From an uncultured Prevotellaceae bacterium (lineage in GTDB: Bacteria; Bacteroidota; Bacteroidia; Bacteroidales; Muribaculaceae), in assembly GCA_905207705.1 (NCBI GenBank), contig CAJLMA010000001.1, positions 124,001 to 188,000 of the forward strand: 64,000 nt of DNA. Direction: 5' to 3'. The position numbers were made by a program, and so were the translations under genes. The notes below the pieces were generated by a model. It was not told the origin of the DNA. It saw nothing but the letters and a program-made list of their open reading frames with translations, and did no database searches. Shown here piece by piece: positions 55,418 to 64,000 of this stretch; the first letter of the stretch is position 1; every line of letters starts with the position of its first letter.

Positions 55418-57823
55418 TCAATGTGAAATAATTACTTTCTTGACTGCATGCATCTTGTTGGCTTCAATGACAAGAATATATGTACCGGCAGGCACATCAC
55501 TTACATTCAAAACGTTATAACCGCTCTGCGATATAACACGGCCATCTTGTCCAATTAATGTCAGCCCGGTTATAAGTGAATCGGCACTTGTTATTATATA
55601 TTCTGATGCCGGATTAGGATACACTTTCAACCCTGAAATTTCAACAGTTGAGATACCCGAACCATCTTTTTCATACACTATGTTGTCAAATTTAATGTTG
55701 CCCGACAACCCAACCTTGCCTGGATTTTGCTTTATTCGCAATCCGACAAAGCTATAACGAGTATCACCGGTCATCGCAGGAGCTGTAAACTGCTTGTACA
55801 TCCATCCATGGAAATCAATATCGCATATCTTGACTTCATGAGTAGTTTCCCCATTTTCAAACAAGGCATAAAGGCCATGTGTACAAAAATCTCCATTGAT
55901 ATAAATACCAAAAGTGTCATATCCAAGCAACTCTCCCGCTTTAAACGGATTGGCAAACTTATATGTCAGAACGCCATCTTCTTCTCCCGAGAATGAATAT
56001 TTTACATTCAAACTACGACTGCCAAAGAGATGTGTGGAATTTGCCGTAATGGATGCCGTAACATAATTGGCACTTTCATCCTCGTCAAGCACAAGTGAAG
56101 ACGCATCTTCACACTCATCTACCAACGATGTATATTCATTACCCTTGCTTTCATTACTTGCCGCGAAATTCACAACGATATCATTTTCAAAAGAGATTCC
56201 ATCCAAATCACTTATCTCTTTTGACAAGTTCATAGTGTAATTTTCACCAGGATTTAAATCTTTTGACAGACTTATCTTGACAAATCCATATCCCGATCCT
56301 GCCCGGCCGTAGCTCATGGTTCGGTTATTAAATGCAACTACATTCCCACTTGCATCTTTAATGCTTATAAGATCTCTTATATTGGTACAGTTCATGACCG
56401 AATCTGTACGGATTTCAATAGACGGAGCATCATAATGAATCTTTCCTTCATCTGCCGGGAATGTCGATGTCAATGACAAGAATCTGCGTTCATCGGTACG
56501 GAATGAGAATGTCACGGCTTCCTCCATCGCAGTTCCTCCGCCATGACATGCGTCGGTCGACAATGTAACCGTGTAAAGAGTATTGGCGGCATAAGGCTCA
56601 TTCGGAGTAAATGTCATTTGATAATTAGAATCTTCCCATGTGATTGTTCCATCAATTGCAGGTTCTATGCTAAATGCCGATTCCGTTGACTCAACATCCA
56701 TGTCCCAATTAAATTTCATCACTATAGGTGTGTTGCACAACAAAGGCTCATCACCTTCATTCCATACTGGGCTGTATTCAACTACTTCGGGTGGCGTGTT
56801 CCTTATGCGATTCATTGCCACATCGCCATAAGATACAGTATTGGCAACGACGCTCACAGGAATTTCCACATCATAATGCTCGGCAGCCTTGACCGAAACG
56901 GTATAATTGCCAGGCTCCACATTTTTGAACAAATAAAAACCATTGAACAATTCGTCGGTGGTATATTTGTCCACTTCTGTTCCGGCACTGTTTTTCAATG
57001 TAACTTCGGCCCCGCACATCGGCTCAAGCAAATCGCGATCATATTTAAGATAATCTTCAGTGCGTTGAGTGCGTGAGTCATGGACGATTCCGCAAATATG
57101 CCCTACCGTCTCGCCCGGGAGTTCAAAATATGTAAGCACTGCTTGCTTGAAATGCCAGGCTTCAAGCCAACAAAAATCCTTGTTCATCAACCTATAAGTT
57201 TCAGGAATATAGTCGTGGAATGAGCCTTCTGAAAGCATTGCAGGTATAGCCGTTACCCTAAGCACGCCAAGACCTTGCGTTCCCCAACTCGGATAAAATG
57301 TCCAGTCTCCATAATTCTGCCCGTCATTAGTCCAAACGGTAGCTTTATTGCTCATGAGTTGAGGCAACAGGCAATCGGCAAGATAGTCGCTGTTTTCAAT
57401 CTCAGGCTGGCCGGTATATCCGCGATAAAGGCCTATAGGATAATTCACACGATTCCCCGTACCTGTTGCATTACTATGTATTGAAAAGAATATATCGGCT
57501 CCACTTTCATTTGCCAAAGTTCCTATCGTAGTCAAGCCCAAATCGTCTTCGCTTGTGTTTGTCGTTCGCGACATAGTGACTTTTATTCCTGCTTCTTCAA
57601 GCATGTCCCTAAGTTGCAAGCCTTTGTCCAAATTGGAATTTGATTCCCAATACCCTTCTGGATCTCCTTGCTCGAATGGATAAATAACCACATTGCGGTC
57701 ATCGCTGTCATGTCCGCCATGGCCGGGATTTATATATACATGCACATCGGTAGGCTCGACAGCCATGCCGTTAATTGCCATCCCGGCAAAAAAAGCTAAA
57801 GTGAGTGAATAAAGTGTTCTCAT
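55418..57823 (-). CDS. Secreted N-acetylmuramoyl-L-alanine amidase with T9SS C-terminal tail (copy 1)
   Basis: 801 residues from ATG 57823 (a start at 57832 would be TTG). Same domain order as the gene at 52.0 kb. Amidase_3 has INPGHGGHDSDD, YWESNSNLDKG, FFSIHSNATG and MLSEGSFHDY. A regulatory-like beta domain follows (GAEVTLKNSAGTEVD), two Big-type domains (NTPIVMKFNWDMDVES, IEIRTDSVMN), a jelly-roll-like part and the T9SS tail (LKVYPNPASEYIITSAD ... GTYILVIE ... VIISH). All zinc ligands and the catalytic Glu are present, so both copies look active. It lies 12 bases after the first propeller gene. Confidence 0.9.
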   Translation of the reverse strand: MRTLYSLTLAFFAGMAINGMAVEPTDVHVYINPGHGGHDSDDRNVVIYPFEQGDPEGYWESNSNLDKGLQLRDMLEEAGIKVTMSRTTNTSEDDLGLTTIGTLANESGADIFFSIHSNATGTGNRVNYPIGLYRGYTGQPEIENSDYLADCLLPQLMSNKATVWTNDGQNYGDWTFYPSWGTQGLGVLRVTAIPAMLSEGSFHDYIPETYRLMNKDFCWLEAWHFKQAVLTYFELPGETVGHICGIVHDSRTQRTEDYLKYDRDLLEPMCGAEVTLKNSAGTEVDKYTTDELFNGFYLFKNVEPGNYTVSVKAAEHYDVEIPVSVVANTVSYGDVAMNRIRNTPPEVVEYSPVWNEGDEPLLCNTPIVMKFNWDMDVESTESAFSIEPAIDGTITWEDSNYQMTFTPNEPYAANTLYTVTLSTDACHGGGTAMEEAVTFSFRTDERRFLSLTSTFPADEGKIHYDAPSIEIRTDSVMNCTNIRDLISIKDASGNVVAFNNRTMSYGRAGSGYGFVKISLSKDLNPGENYTMNLSKEISDLDGISFENDIVVNFAASNESKGNEYTSLVDECEDASSLVLDEDESANYVTASITANSTHLFGSRSLNVKYSFSGEEDGVLTYKFANPFKAGELLGYDTFGIYINGDFCTHGLYALFENGETTHEVKICDIDFHGWMYKQFTAPAMTGDTRYSFVGLRIKQNPGKVGLSGNIKFDNIVYEKDGSGISTVEISGLKVYPNPASEYIITSADSLITGLTLIGQDGRVISQSGYNVLNVSDVPAGTYILVIEANKMHAVKKVIISH

Positions 57824-57835
57824 AGTCGGCAATTT

Positions 57836-58744
57836 TTAATCGGTTATTTTTATTTCCATCAAGTATAGATTCCCATCAATAGTAGAGTAAACAATGCGAT
57901 TGGCTGCTATGGCCGCAGTAGGTTGCATGGTCATTGACTCGGGAGATGTAAGTGCCAGCTTGAACGAGCCATCGGCTTTCAGCAACATTATTTGCGAAGA
58001 CGTGAATTGATGCCCGTCATCGGTGGCATTCTGAGCAACGACATAATCATTGCCAAACCAGCATGGCATTTCATATTTGCCAAGATGAGACAATATCTTA
58101 CCATCAAGATTCATTACAAAAGCTCCTTTCCCTGCCGCAAAAAACAAGACCTTTGTATTATCAGGCGACAATGATGCCCATAAATATCCGGCTTGCGATT
58201 CAACAGGAGAATAAGCCACTCTTTGTCCTCCACGGTCAATTACTACGCTCGACCCGTCGACAAACACTGCAATATCGCTCTTTTCCGTCAATTGTGCATC
58301 GACGGCTCTCGCCTCATCCTTTAATACAAGCCGTCCGCTTGTCGATAATATTGGAGATGCGACCTTATGATAGCCGCCCTCTACAACCACGCGATCTGTT
58401 CCATTAACAATATTATAGCTTTTGACTGTGCGATGAACCTTACGTTCTGCCATGCTTTGAACAACATAATATATGTTGCCGTCGTTTGAAATCTTTGGAG
58501 CATAACCGGCACGCTCCTCTTCACTTATGACTTTGACCGTATTATCATCAAAATCATACATTTTCAGCCCTCTGTTATCGGCTCCGGTAAACAACAACTT
58601 CGCTCCATCTGCGCTAAGCACGGGATAATAGGCACCGTGTTCCGCGCCATCAAGCAATTTTTCATTTTTTAAGATTGAGACCTGCTGTGCCGAAGCCGGA
58701 AACACACAGGAAGCAACCATTAACGATAATAAAAACTTTTTCAT
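57836..58744 (-). CDS. Exported PD40/WD40-like beta-propeller protein (copy 1)
   Basis: 302 residues, signal peptide MKKFLLSLMVASCVFPASA. Propeller repeats: YPVLSADGAKLLFTGADNRGL, YAPKISNDGNIYYVVQ, LWASLSPDNTKVLFFAAGKGAF, MPCWFGNDYVVAQN. It has the same length and matching landmarks as the protein at 54.5 kb (NRGL and SPESM in both). First gene of a four-gene operon propeller-amidase-propeller-amidase. Function unknown; likely periplasmic. Confidence 0.82.
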   Translation of the reverse strand: MKKFLLSLMVASCVFPASAQQVSILKNEKLLDGAEHGAYYPVLSADGAKLLFTGADNRGLKMYDFDDNTVKVISEEERAGYAPKISNDGNIYYVVQSMAERKVHRTVKSYNIVNGTDRVVVEGGYHKVASPILSTSGRLVLKDEARAVDAQLTEKSDIAVFVDGSSVVIDRGGQRVAYSPVESQAGYLWASLSPDNTKVLFFAAGKGAFVMNLDGKILSHLGKYEMPCWFGNDYVVAQNATDDGHQFTSSQIMLLKADGSFKLALTSPESMTMQPTAAIAANRIVYSTIDGNLYLMEIKITD

Positions 58745-59077
58745 GTGTTATAGCTGTTTATAGATAAAATTTCATTTCCAAACGAGTCACTCAAGGTATA
58801 AATTATCAAGGACAACAGACATCGCAAGCAATGGCAGTCACTTCATTTTACGACATCTTCACAAATTACTAATCTCAACAAAGATAGCATTAAAAATGCA
58901 TCATAACATTTTTTTAAGAGAAAAAGTAAATGCAAACATCTTAAAAATTGGTTAACGATGCTTAACATTATATCCATACATATTCAATTGCCACTACATC
59001 TCCAATGTTCTTTTATAACTCACATAAAGAATTCATAGCATCTCTTGAGGATTCAAACATGGCCGGAAGCCGCAACT
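58745..59077. other. Non-coding gap between the amidase operon and nuoN
   Basis: About 330 AT-rich bases holding the leader and promoter of the amidase operon. No gene or structured element seen beyond the -7 box at 58879-58886. Confidence 0.55.
58879..58886 (-). promoter_or_regulatory. Promoter -7 element of the amidase/propeller operon
   Basis: TATCTTTG on the minus strand, matching TAnnTTTG; the -33 is weak. Predicted leader ~130 bases. Confidence 0.5.
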
Positions 59078-59107
59078 AAAAAAGCGTGCCCGGTTAACCG
59101 GGCACGC
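59078..59107 (-). terminator. Terminator of the nuo operon
   Basis: GCGTGCCCGG-TTAA-CCGGGCACGC, a perfect 10-bp GC-rich stem, followed on the minus strand by six T. Lies ~33 bases after the nuoN stop. Confidence 0.93.
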
Positions 59108-59140
59108 CTCGACACTATCATAGTGATTAATTTACCTTTA

Positions 59141-60607
59141 TTACTGTAAGAATGCGAACATTAACGTACCATCCTGTGCAGATGTTACTAAATACTGGTA
59201 GATGCAACTTGCTATACCTGTCAAAATTACGCCCAGCGTACAAACTATCATGGCAAGACGTTCATTGCCACTTGATTTGAACTTGGCTATCGCACAGTCT
59301 TCTTGACTGATAAACATTGCTTTAACCACCAATAGATAGTAATAGAGCGATATGATTGTATTAATCAATGCTATCAATACCAATACATACATTGATGTCT
59401 CTCCACATTCGAGCGCACTCGTGAATATGAAGAACTTGCTGAAGAATCCTGCAAATGGAGGAATACCTGCAAGCGAGAACATGGCAAGCATCATAGTAAA
59501 CGACAACCACGGATTAGTCTTATACAATCCATTGTAATCATCTATTGATACCTTTCCATCTGTCTTTTGTTCAATTGCCAATACCACACCAAATGCTGCA
59601 AGGTTGGAGAATATGTAAACTAACACATAGAACATCAACGATGCCAATCCAAGAGCGCTTCCGCTTATAACGCCAAGCATGATGTAACCTGCTTGTGAAA
59701 TAGACGAGAATGCAAGGAATCGCTTGATATTACGCTGTCTGATGGCAAACAAGTTTCCAAGGGTTATCGTCAAGATGATGAGTGCATAGAGCATCCATTC
59801 CCACACTTGAGAATAAGCCGACCCGAACACCTGTACGAGCACAACCATGAAAGCAAACGCAGCTGCCCCTTTGGAGATTACCGAAAGATATGATGTAACG
59901 GTAGTCGGAGCTCCTTGATATACATCTGCTGTCCATAGATGGAAAGGAACAAGCGACAACTTGAAGCCGATACCTGCAATTACGAATGCAAGAGCAGTTA
60001 TAAGCAACGGCGAACTGCTTGACCCCACCTTATAAGCTATGTCAGTGAAATACAGCGACCCGTAAAGTCCATATACGAAAGACAATCCCATCAAGAATAT
60101 TGCCGATGAAAATATTGCGGTAAACATGTACTTTGCTGCCGCTTCATGCGACTCATAACGTTTCTTGTGGAATGCAACGAGTGCGGCAAGAGGCAAAGAA
60201 GCTGTTTCAAGACCAATCACGAACAACAGGAAATGACGGGCTGAAATCATCAGGTACATACCAAACAATGTAACAAGAAGCAATTCATAAAATTCACCAC
60301 GACGCACGGCTACGAATTCACTGTTAGCCCATTTCATTGATTGGATGAGTACTATCAACATTCCTATGTTAAGGACACCTTTCATCACGACTGTTGCTGC
60401 AGTCGATTCAAACATTCCTCCAAATGCCATGCCCCTTACCAGCATTCCGCAATTGGCGACTGTGAACAACGCAAACAATATCACAGTAAACAACGGCAGC
60501 GATGTTTGGCTCTTCTTTGGCATAAAAGTGTCGAACAAAAACACGAACAAGAACACGATTAACAATCCTAATTCTTGTGGCATATATAAAAATTGTGAAT
60601 AATCCAT
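59141..60607 (-). CDS. nuoN: NADH-quinone oxidoreductase subunit N
   Basis: Antiporter-like membrane subunit of complex I, 488 residues with about 14 hydrophobic segments. Key features: the conserved lysine/histidine region AAAKYMFTAIFSSAIFLMGLSFVYG, GIGFKLSLVPFHLWTADVYQGAPTTVTSYLSVISKGAA (trans-membrane lysines of the proton path) and KRFLAFSSISQAGYIMLG. Last gene of the nuo operon; nuoM ends 39 bases upstream. Confidence 0.96.
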   Translation of the reverse strand: MDYSQFLYMPQELGLLIVFLFVFLFDTFMPKKSQTSLPLFTVILFALFTVANCGMLVRGMAFGGMFESTAATVVMKGVLNIGMLIVLIQSMKWANSEFVAVRRGEFYELLLVTLFGMYLMISARHFLLFVIGLETASLPLAALVAFHKKRYESHEAAAKYMFTAIFSSAIFLMGLSFVYGLYGSLYFTDIAYKVGSSSSPLLITALAFVIAGIGFKLSLVPFHLWTADVYQGAPTTVTSYLSVISKGAAAFAFMVVLVQVFGSAYSQVWEWMLYALIILTITLGNLFAIRQRNIKRFLAFSSISQAGYIMLGVISGSALGLASLMFYVLVYIFSNLAAFGVVLAIEQKTDGKVSIDDYNGLYKTNPWLSFTMMLAMFSLAGIPPFAGFFSKFFIFTSALECGETSMYVLVLIALINTIISLYYYLLVVKAMFISQEDCAIAKFKSSGNERLAMIVCTLGVILTGIASCIYQYLVTSAQDGTLMFAFLQ

Positions 60608-60646
60608 TTTTCTGATTCTTATTTTTATAAATTCAACACTTCGTTA

Positions 60647-62149
60647 TTATGCAAACAATTCCATTATCGGTGCGGCTGCTTCACTGATTATCACATTGAA
60701 GAAGTTCGGGAAACATCCTATTGCAGCTACTGCTATAATCAATGTGATAGTTGACAATCGCTCATGCCATTCGGCATCGGTCAATGTCTTATGATGCTCA
60801 TCTTGTACCGGTCCAAACAACAATTTGCCAACTACACGCAAGATGTACACGGCAGTTATTACGATTGAACAGCATGCTACAATTGTAAACACGCGGTGGA
60901 ACATATCAGCATGCTGGAACGAACCGACAAATATTGTCATTTCGGCAACGAAACCGCTCAATCCCGGCAATCCCAATGAAGCTAAACCAGCTATCACATA
61001 ACCTACGCCCAAGAAAGGCATGATGCGCATCAATCCTCCCATCTTGCGAATGTCGCGAGTGTGCGTGCGTCCATAAATCATACCAATCAATGCAAAGAAC
61101 AATGCTGTCATCAAACCATGCGAAAGCATTTGCAACACAGCTCCGGTCATTGCCGTAGTGTTAAGCATCAAGATTGCAAAGAGCACCATGCCGCAGTGGC
61201 TCACCGACGAATATGCATTGATGTACTTCAAATCTGTCTGTACACATGCGCTGAAAGCTCCATATACGACACTTATACCTGTCAATGTAAGGAATATCCA
61301 TGCAAGCTCCTGCGCTGCAAACGGCATAAGGTAAATAGCGATACGGAAACATCCGTAACCACCAAGTTTCATCAACACGCCTGCATGCAACATCGACACT
61401 GCTGTCGGGGCCGATGCGTGACCATCGGGCGACCATGTGTGGAACGGGAACATTGCACCTAAAACACCGAAACCTACAAATGTCATCGGGAACAAGAAAT
61501 ATTGCCAATTTTGAGGAATAGCATTATTCTGCGCAATTTCAAGGATATTCATTGTAAGAGCGCCGCCTTCTGGTGCCGAATGATAGTAGATACCGATGAT
61601 GCCAAGCATCAAGAATGCCGAACCACCCATAAGCATCAACGTAAGCTTCATTGCCGAATAATTCTTGTTGCCGCTACCCCAAACGCCAATGAGCAGATAC
61701 ATCGGAATCAAAGCTACTTCGTAGAACATGAACATGGTGAACATGTCAATCGAAATAAAGAAACCGAACACACCCGTTGACAACAGGCAGAACCACATGA
61801 AAAATTCTTTAGGCAGCGGATCCATCTTCCAAGATGCGAAGACTCCGGCAAACACGATGAAAGCCGACAATAGAATCATAACTACCGAAATTCCATCCAC
61901 TCCTAAAGCTAAATGAATGTTTAGAGGCTCAAACCACATCCAAGAATCGGTAAACAACATCTCGGAAGTATCACCGGCTGCACGAAGTCCCAAGAATTCC
62001 ACAACCAGATATATAGCCAATATCATCAGCGCGGTTGCTCCGGTAGTTGCAACGGCTCTGACTTGCTTTATGTTCTTGCATAAAGACAACCCGCCCAGCA
62101 TTAGCAGCGGGATTACCACAAAATAGATTAATATATTAGACCAAATCAT
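60647..62149 (-). CDS. nuoM: NADH-quinone oxidoreductase subunit M
   Basis: Antiporter-like proton-pumping subunit, 500 residues. HLALGVDGISVVMILLSAFIVF, FYEVALIPMYLLIGVWG (conserved Glu), FPFHTWSPDGHASAPTAVSMLHAGVLMKLGGYG and AYSSVSHCGMVLFAI are diagnostic of NuoM. 33 bases after nuoL. Confidence 0.96.
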   Translation of the reverse strand: MIWSNILIYFVVIPLLMLGGLSLCKNIKQVRAVATTGATALMILAIYLVVEFLGLRAAGDTSEMLFTDSWMWFEPLNIHLALGVDGISVVMILLSAFIVFAGVFASWKMDPLPKEFFMWFCLLSTGVFGFFISIDMFTMFMFYEVALIPMYLLIGVWGSGNKNYSAMKLTLMLMGGSAFLMLGIIGIYYHSAPEGGALTMNILEIAQNNAIPQNWQYFLFPMTFVGFGVLGAMFPFHTWSPDGHASAPTAVSMLHAGVLMKLGGYGCFRIAIYLMPFAAQELAWIFLTLTGISVVYGAFSACVQTDLKYINAYSSVSHCGMVLFAILMLNTTAMTGAVLQMLSHGLMTALFFALIGMIYGRTHTRDIRKMGGLMRIMPFLGVGYVIAGLASLGLPGLSGFVAEMTIFVGSFQHADMFHRVFTIVACCSIVITAVYILRVVGKLLFGPVQDEHHKTLTDAEWHERLSTITLIIAVAAIGCFPNFFNVIISEAAAPIMELFA

Positions 62150-62182
62150 AGTTTGTTATATTATATCGAAACCGTTGCCCGA

Positions 62183-64000
62183 TTAAATTAAACATATAAT
62201 CGTTATTACTGCAATTGCTACCGCACCTGCAAGATAGAACCACACATATGTCTGCACGCTGCCGCTTTGCATCCTGCGTATCGCGAAAGATGCTGAGTTG
62301 GTCACGTTTGCAAGCATGTCCATTGTTCCATCGATGATACGACGGTCAAACCAAGCTATAGGACGACTGATGCGTGCAAAAATAATCTTATGTGTTATGA
62401 ACTGATAAAGCTCGTCCATGTAGAAACGATGGTAAGCAGCAGTCCACAATCCTCTAAACTTGTTGGCAAGCATTTCCGGAATATTGTTTTCCTTGCGATA
62501 CATTATAGTGGCAAGGATGATTCCAACAACTGCAATTGCTATGCTCGAACCGGCCACGGTCCAATCTATATGAATGTGGTATGCCTCCCTGTTCCAAGTT
62601 ACAAATTCTCCGAATGGGATGAAACCTGCCACAATCGACACTATACCCAAGAATATAAGTGGAATTGTCATAGTCATAGGAGCTTCATGCGGAGTGTGAT
62701 GCCCGTAATCAGGATTATTCCACCAAAATATCTTATAATACAATCTGAACATGTAGAATGCGGTCATACCTGCAACAGCCGACAACCATACACCCCAAAC
62801 GGCATTGTTGCCATATGCCGCAACAAGAATTTCATCCTTACTGAAGAACCCTGCGAACGGCCAAATTCCTGAAATCGCCAAACAGCCTATCAAGAATGTT
62901 ATGTGGCAAATAGGCATATACTTGCGCAAACCTCCCATTGCCGACATTTCATTTGAGTGTACTGCGTGTATGATTGCTCCTGCACACAAGAACAACAGAG
63001 CCTTGAACATGGCGTGAGTAAACAAGTGGAACATTGATGCCATGTAACCTACTCCTTCATGCAGCTCAGGACGGGCCACGCCAAGTGAAGTTATCATGAA
63101 CGCTATCTGCGATATAGTCGAAAACGCAAGTACACGCTTTATATCACTCTGAACGCAAGCTACGGCAGCTGCATACAAGGCAGTAAACGCTCCTATCGCC
63201 GTAATGATAAGCAATGCGCCTTCATCAACATAATACAACGGGAACATTCGAGCCACCAGATACACACCGGCAACAACCATTGTCGCTGCGTGGATAAGAG
63301 CAGATACCGGTGTCGGACCCTCCATTGCGTCTGGAAGCCAAATGTGCAACGGGAACATGGCCGATTTACCTGCACCGCCCATGAATATCAAAGTCAATGC
63401 CCATCCCATTACCGAGCAACCAAGGAAAGTAGCACCTCCGGCTGTGGAGATTGCAGCTTGTGGATTGCTCGTCAATGTCACGAAATCAAATGTATTCGTG
63501 TAATAAGACAATATCAAAATACCTACCAAGAATCCGAGATCGGCAAAGCGAGTAACGATAAACGCCTTCTTGGATGCCGAAACGGCCGCCGGCAAGGTAT
63601 AATAGAATCCAATCAACAAATAAGACGATACACCAACAAGCTCCCAGAAGATATACATCTGGAAAATATTGGTTGCCAACACAAGTCCGAGCATCGAGAA
63701 TGTAAACAACGACAAGAACGCATAATAACGTTGGAATCCTCGTTCACCATCCATATAGCCAAGGCTGTATATGTGTACCATCAATGAAACAGTTGATATT
63801 ACTATAAGCATCATTGCCGAAATAGGATCGAGCAAAACTCCGATCTTTATCACAAGATGCTTTGTAAATTCCAGCCAAGTCAAATCCATTACGGTTATTT
63901 GCTGACGAACGCCGTCAAGCACTTGACCCTGGTCGGTACCGAAGAAGTAAGTCAATGCAGCGGCATAAGCAATGACCGTAGTCACTGCCATAGCGAGCGT
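62183..64000 (-). CDS. nuoL: NADH-quinone oxidoreductase subunit L (5' end outside window)
   Basis: The frame is open to the window edge, so the N-terminus is missing; an ATG at 63991 is internal. Visible are 605 residues: LVIKIGVLLDPISAMMLIVISTVSLMVHIYS, FWELVGVSSYLLIGF (conserved Glu), PLHIWLPDAMEGPTPVSALIHAATMVVAGVYL, LAFSTISQIAFM, LFTHAMFKALLFLCAGA, and the long C-terminal amphipathic piston-helix region with a last membrane helix (YLAGAVAIAVITIICLI). Quinone is presumably menaquinone, given the men genes at 9-12 kb. Confidence 0.96.
   Translation of the reverse strand, partial: TLAMAVTTVIAYAAALTYFFGTDQGQVLDGVRQQITVMDLTWLEFTKHLVIKIGVLLDPISAMMLIVISTVSLMVHIYSLGYMDGERGFQRYYAFLSLFTFSMLGLVLATNIFQMYIFWELVGVSSYLLIGFYYTLPAAVSASKKAFIVTRFADLGFLVGILILSYYTNTFDFVTLTSNPQAAISTAGGATFLGCSVMGWALTLIFMGGAGKSAMFPLHIWLPDAMEGPTPVSALIHAATMVVAGVYLVARMFPLYYVDEGALLIITAIGAFTALYAAAVACVQSDIKRVLAFSTISQIAFMITSLGVARPELHEGVGYMASMFHLFTHAMFKALLFLCAGAIIHAVHSNEMSAMGGLRKYMPICHITFLIGCLAISGIWPFAGFFSKDEILVAAYGNNAVWGVWLSAVAGMTAFYMFRLYYKIFWWNNPDYGHHTPHEAPMTMTIPLIFLGIVSIVAGFIPFGEFVTWNREAYHIHIDWTVAGSSIAIAVVGIILATIMYRKENNIPEMLANKFRGLWTAAYHRFYMDELYQFITHKIIFARISRPIAWFDRRIIDGTMDMLANVTNSASFAIRRMQSGSVQTYVWFYLAGAVAIAVITIICLI

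Noticed and set aside
1..64000. CRISPR array, insertion sequence, prophage or rRNA
   Set aside because: No direct-repeat array, transposase, integrase or rRNA-like sequence was seen on reading through the window.

Overview
The window is a stretch of a Bacteroidales (Bacteroidota) chromosome. The evidence is: promoters of the Bacteroidota type (TTTG, about 19 bases, then TAnnTTTG) in front of both tRNA genes and several operons; a SusA-like GH13 amylase; a fused FeoA-FeoB; menaquinone genes; two proteins with type IX secretion (T9SS) C-terminal tails; and a murT-murK-murQ block like that described in Tannerella forsythia. The composition is AT-leaning by eye. I cannot fix the genus; a gut Muribaculaceae- or Tannerellaceae-like organism is plausible. 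I see no insertion sequence, prophage, CRISPR array or rRNA.

Layout. (1) 1-8.7 kb, plus strand: the 3' part of a six-hairpin glycosidase, a SusA-like amylase, feoB, and a GH51 arabinofuranosidase. (2) 8.7-15.5 kb, minus strand: tRNA-Arg(TCT), menB-menC-menE, then glmM, a DUF4827 lipoprotein, an NrnA-like DHH phosphoesterase and a small TPR protein. (3) 15.5-19.1 kb: a secreted MINPP-type histidine phosphatase, a compact candidate small RNA with its own promoter and terminator, a solitary sugar aminotransferase, a small membrane protein and tRNA-Val(TAC). (4) 19.5-26.2 kb, plus strand: a TetR-controlled export operon (TolC, HlyD-type lipoprotein, two ABC ATPases, two ABC-2 permeases), a split version of the E. 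coli ybhGFSR arrangement. (5) 26.3-34.1 kb, minus strand: TPR protein, kdsA, rsmE, nucleoside MFS transporter, bifunctional-nuclease-family protein, mnmA, DoxX and a DUF5106 thioredoxin-like protein.

(6) 34.2-58.8 kb, minus strand, is the most interesting part: about 24 kb almost wholly given to peptidoglycan breakdown and amino-sugar recovery. One co-directional run (50.7 to 34.3 kb, 11 genes, short gaps, one clear terminator at the end) encodes a split amidase-like protein, a glycosyltransferase, a GalT/HIT-type nucleotidyltransferase homologue (DUF4922), a SpoIID-like protein without a signal peptide, AmpG, NamZ-type exo-N-acetylmuramidase, an FAD/Fe-S D-lactate dehydrogenase-like protein, MurT, MurK, MurQ and an SGNH esterase. 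The inferred route is: NamZ releases MurNAc, MurT imports it, MurK phosphorylates it, and MurQ splits MurNAc-6-P into GlcNAc-6-P and D-lactate. The FAD/Fe-S enzyme would then oxidise that D-lactate. Upstream lie a second MurK-like kinase and a tandemly duplicated pair of [T9SS-tailed amidase + beta-propeller protein], pointing to attack on peptidoglycan outside the cell.

(7) 59-64 kb, minus strand: nuoN, nuoM and the 3' part of nuoL, the membrane proton-pumping end of complex I, followed by a strong terminator. Complex I and menaquinone synthesis fit an anaerobic quinone-linked respiratory chain, into which a D-lactate dehydrogenase could feed electrons.
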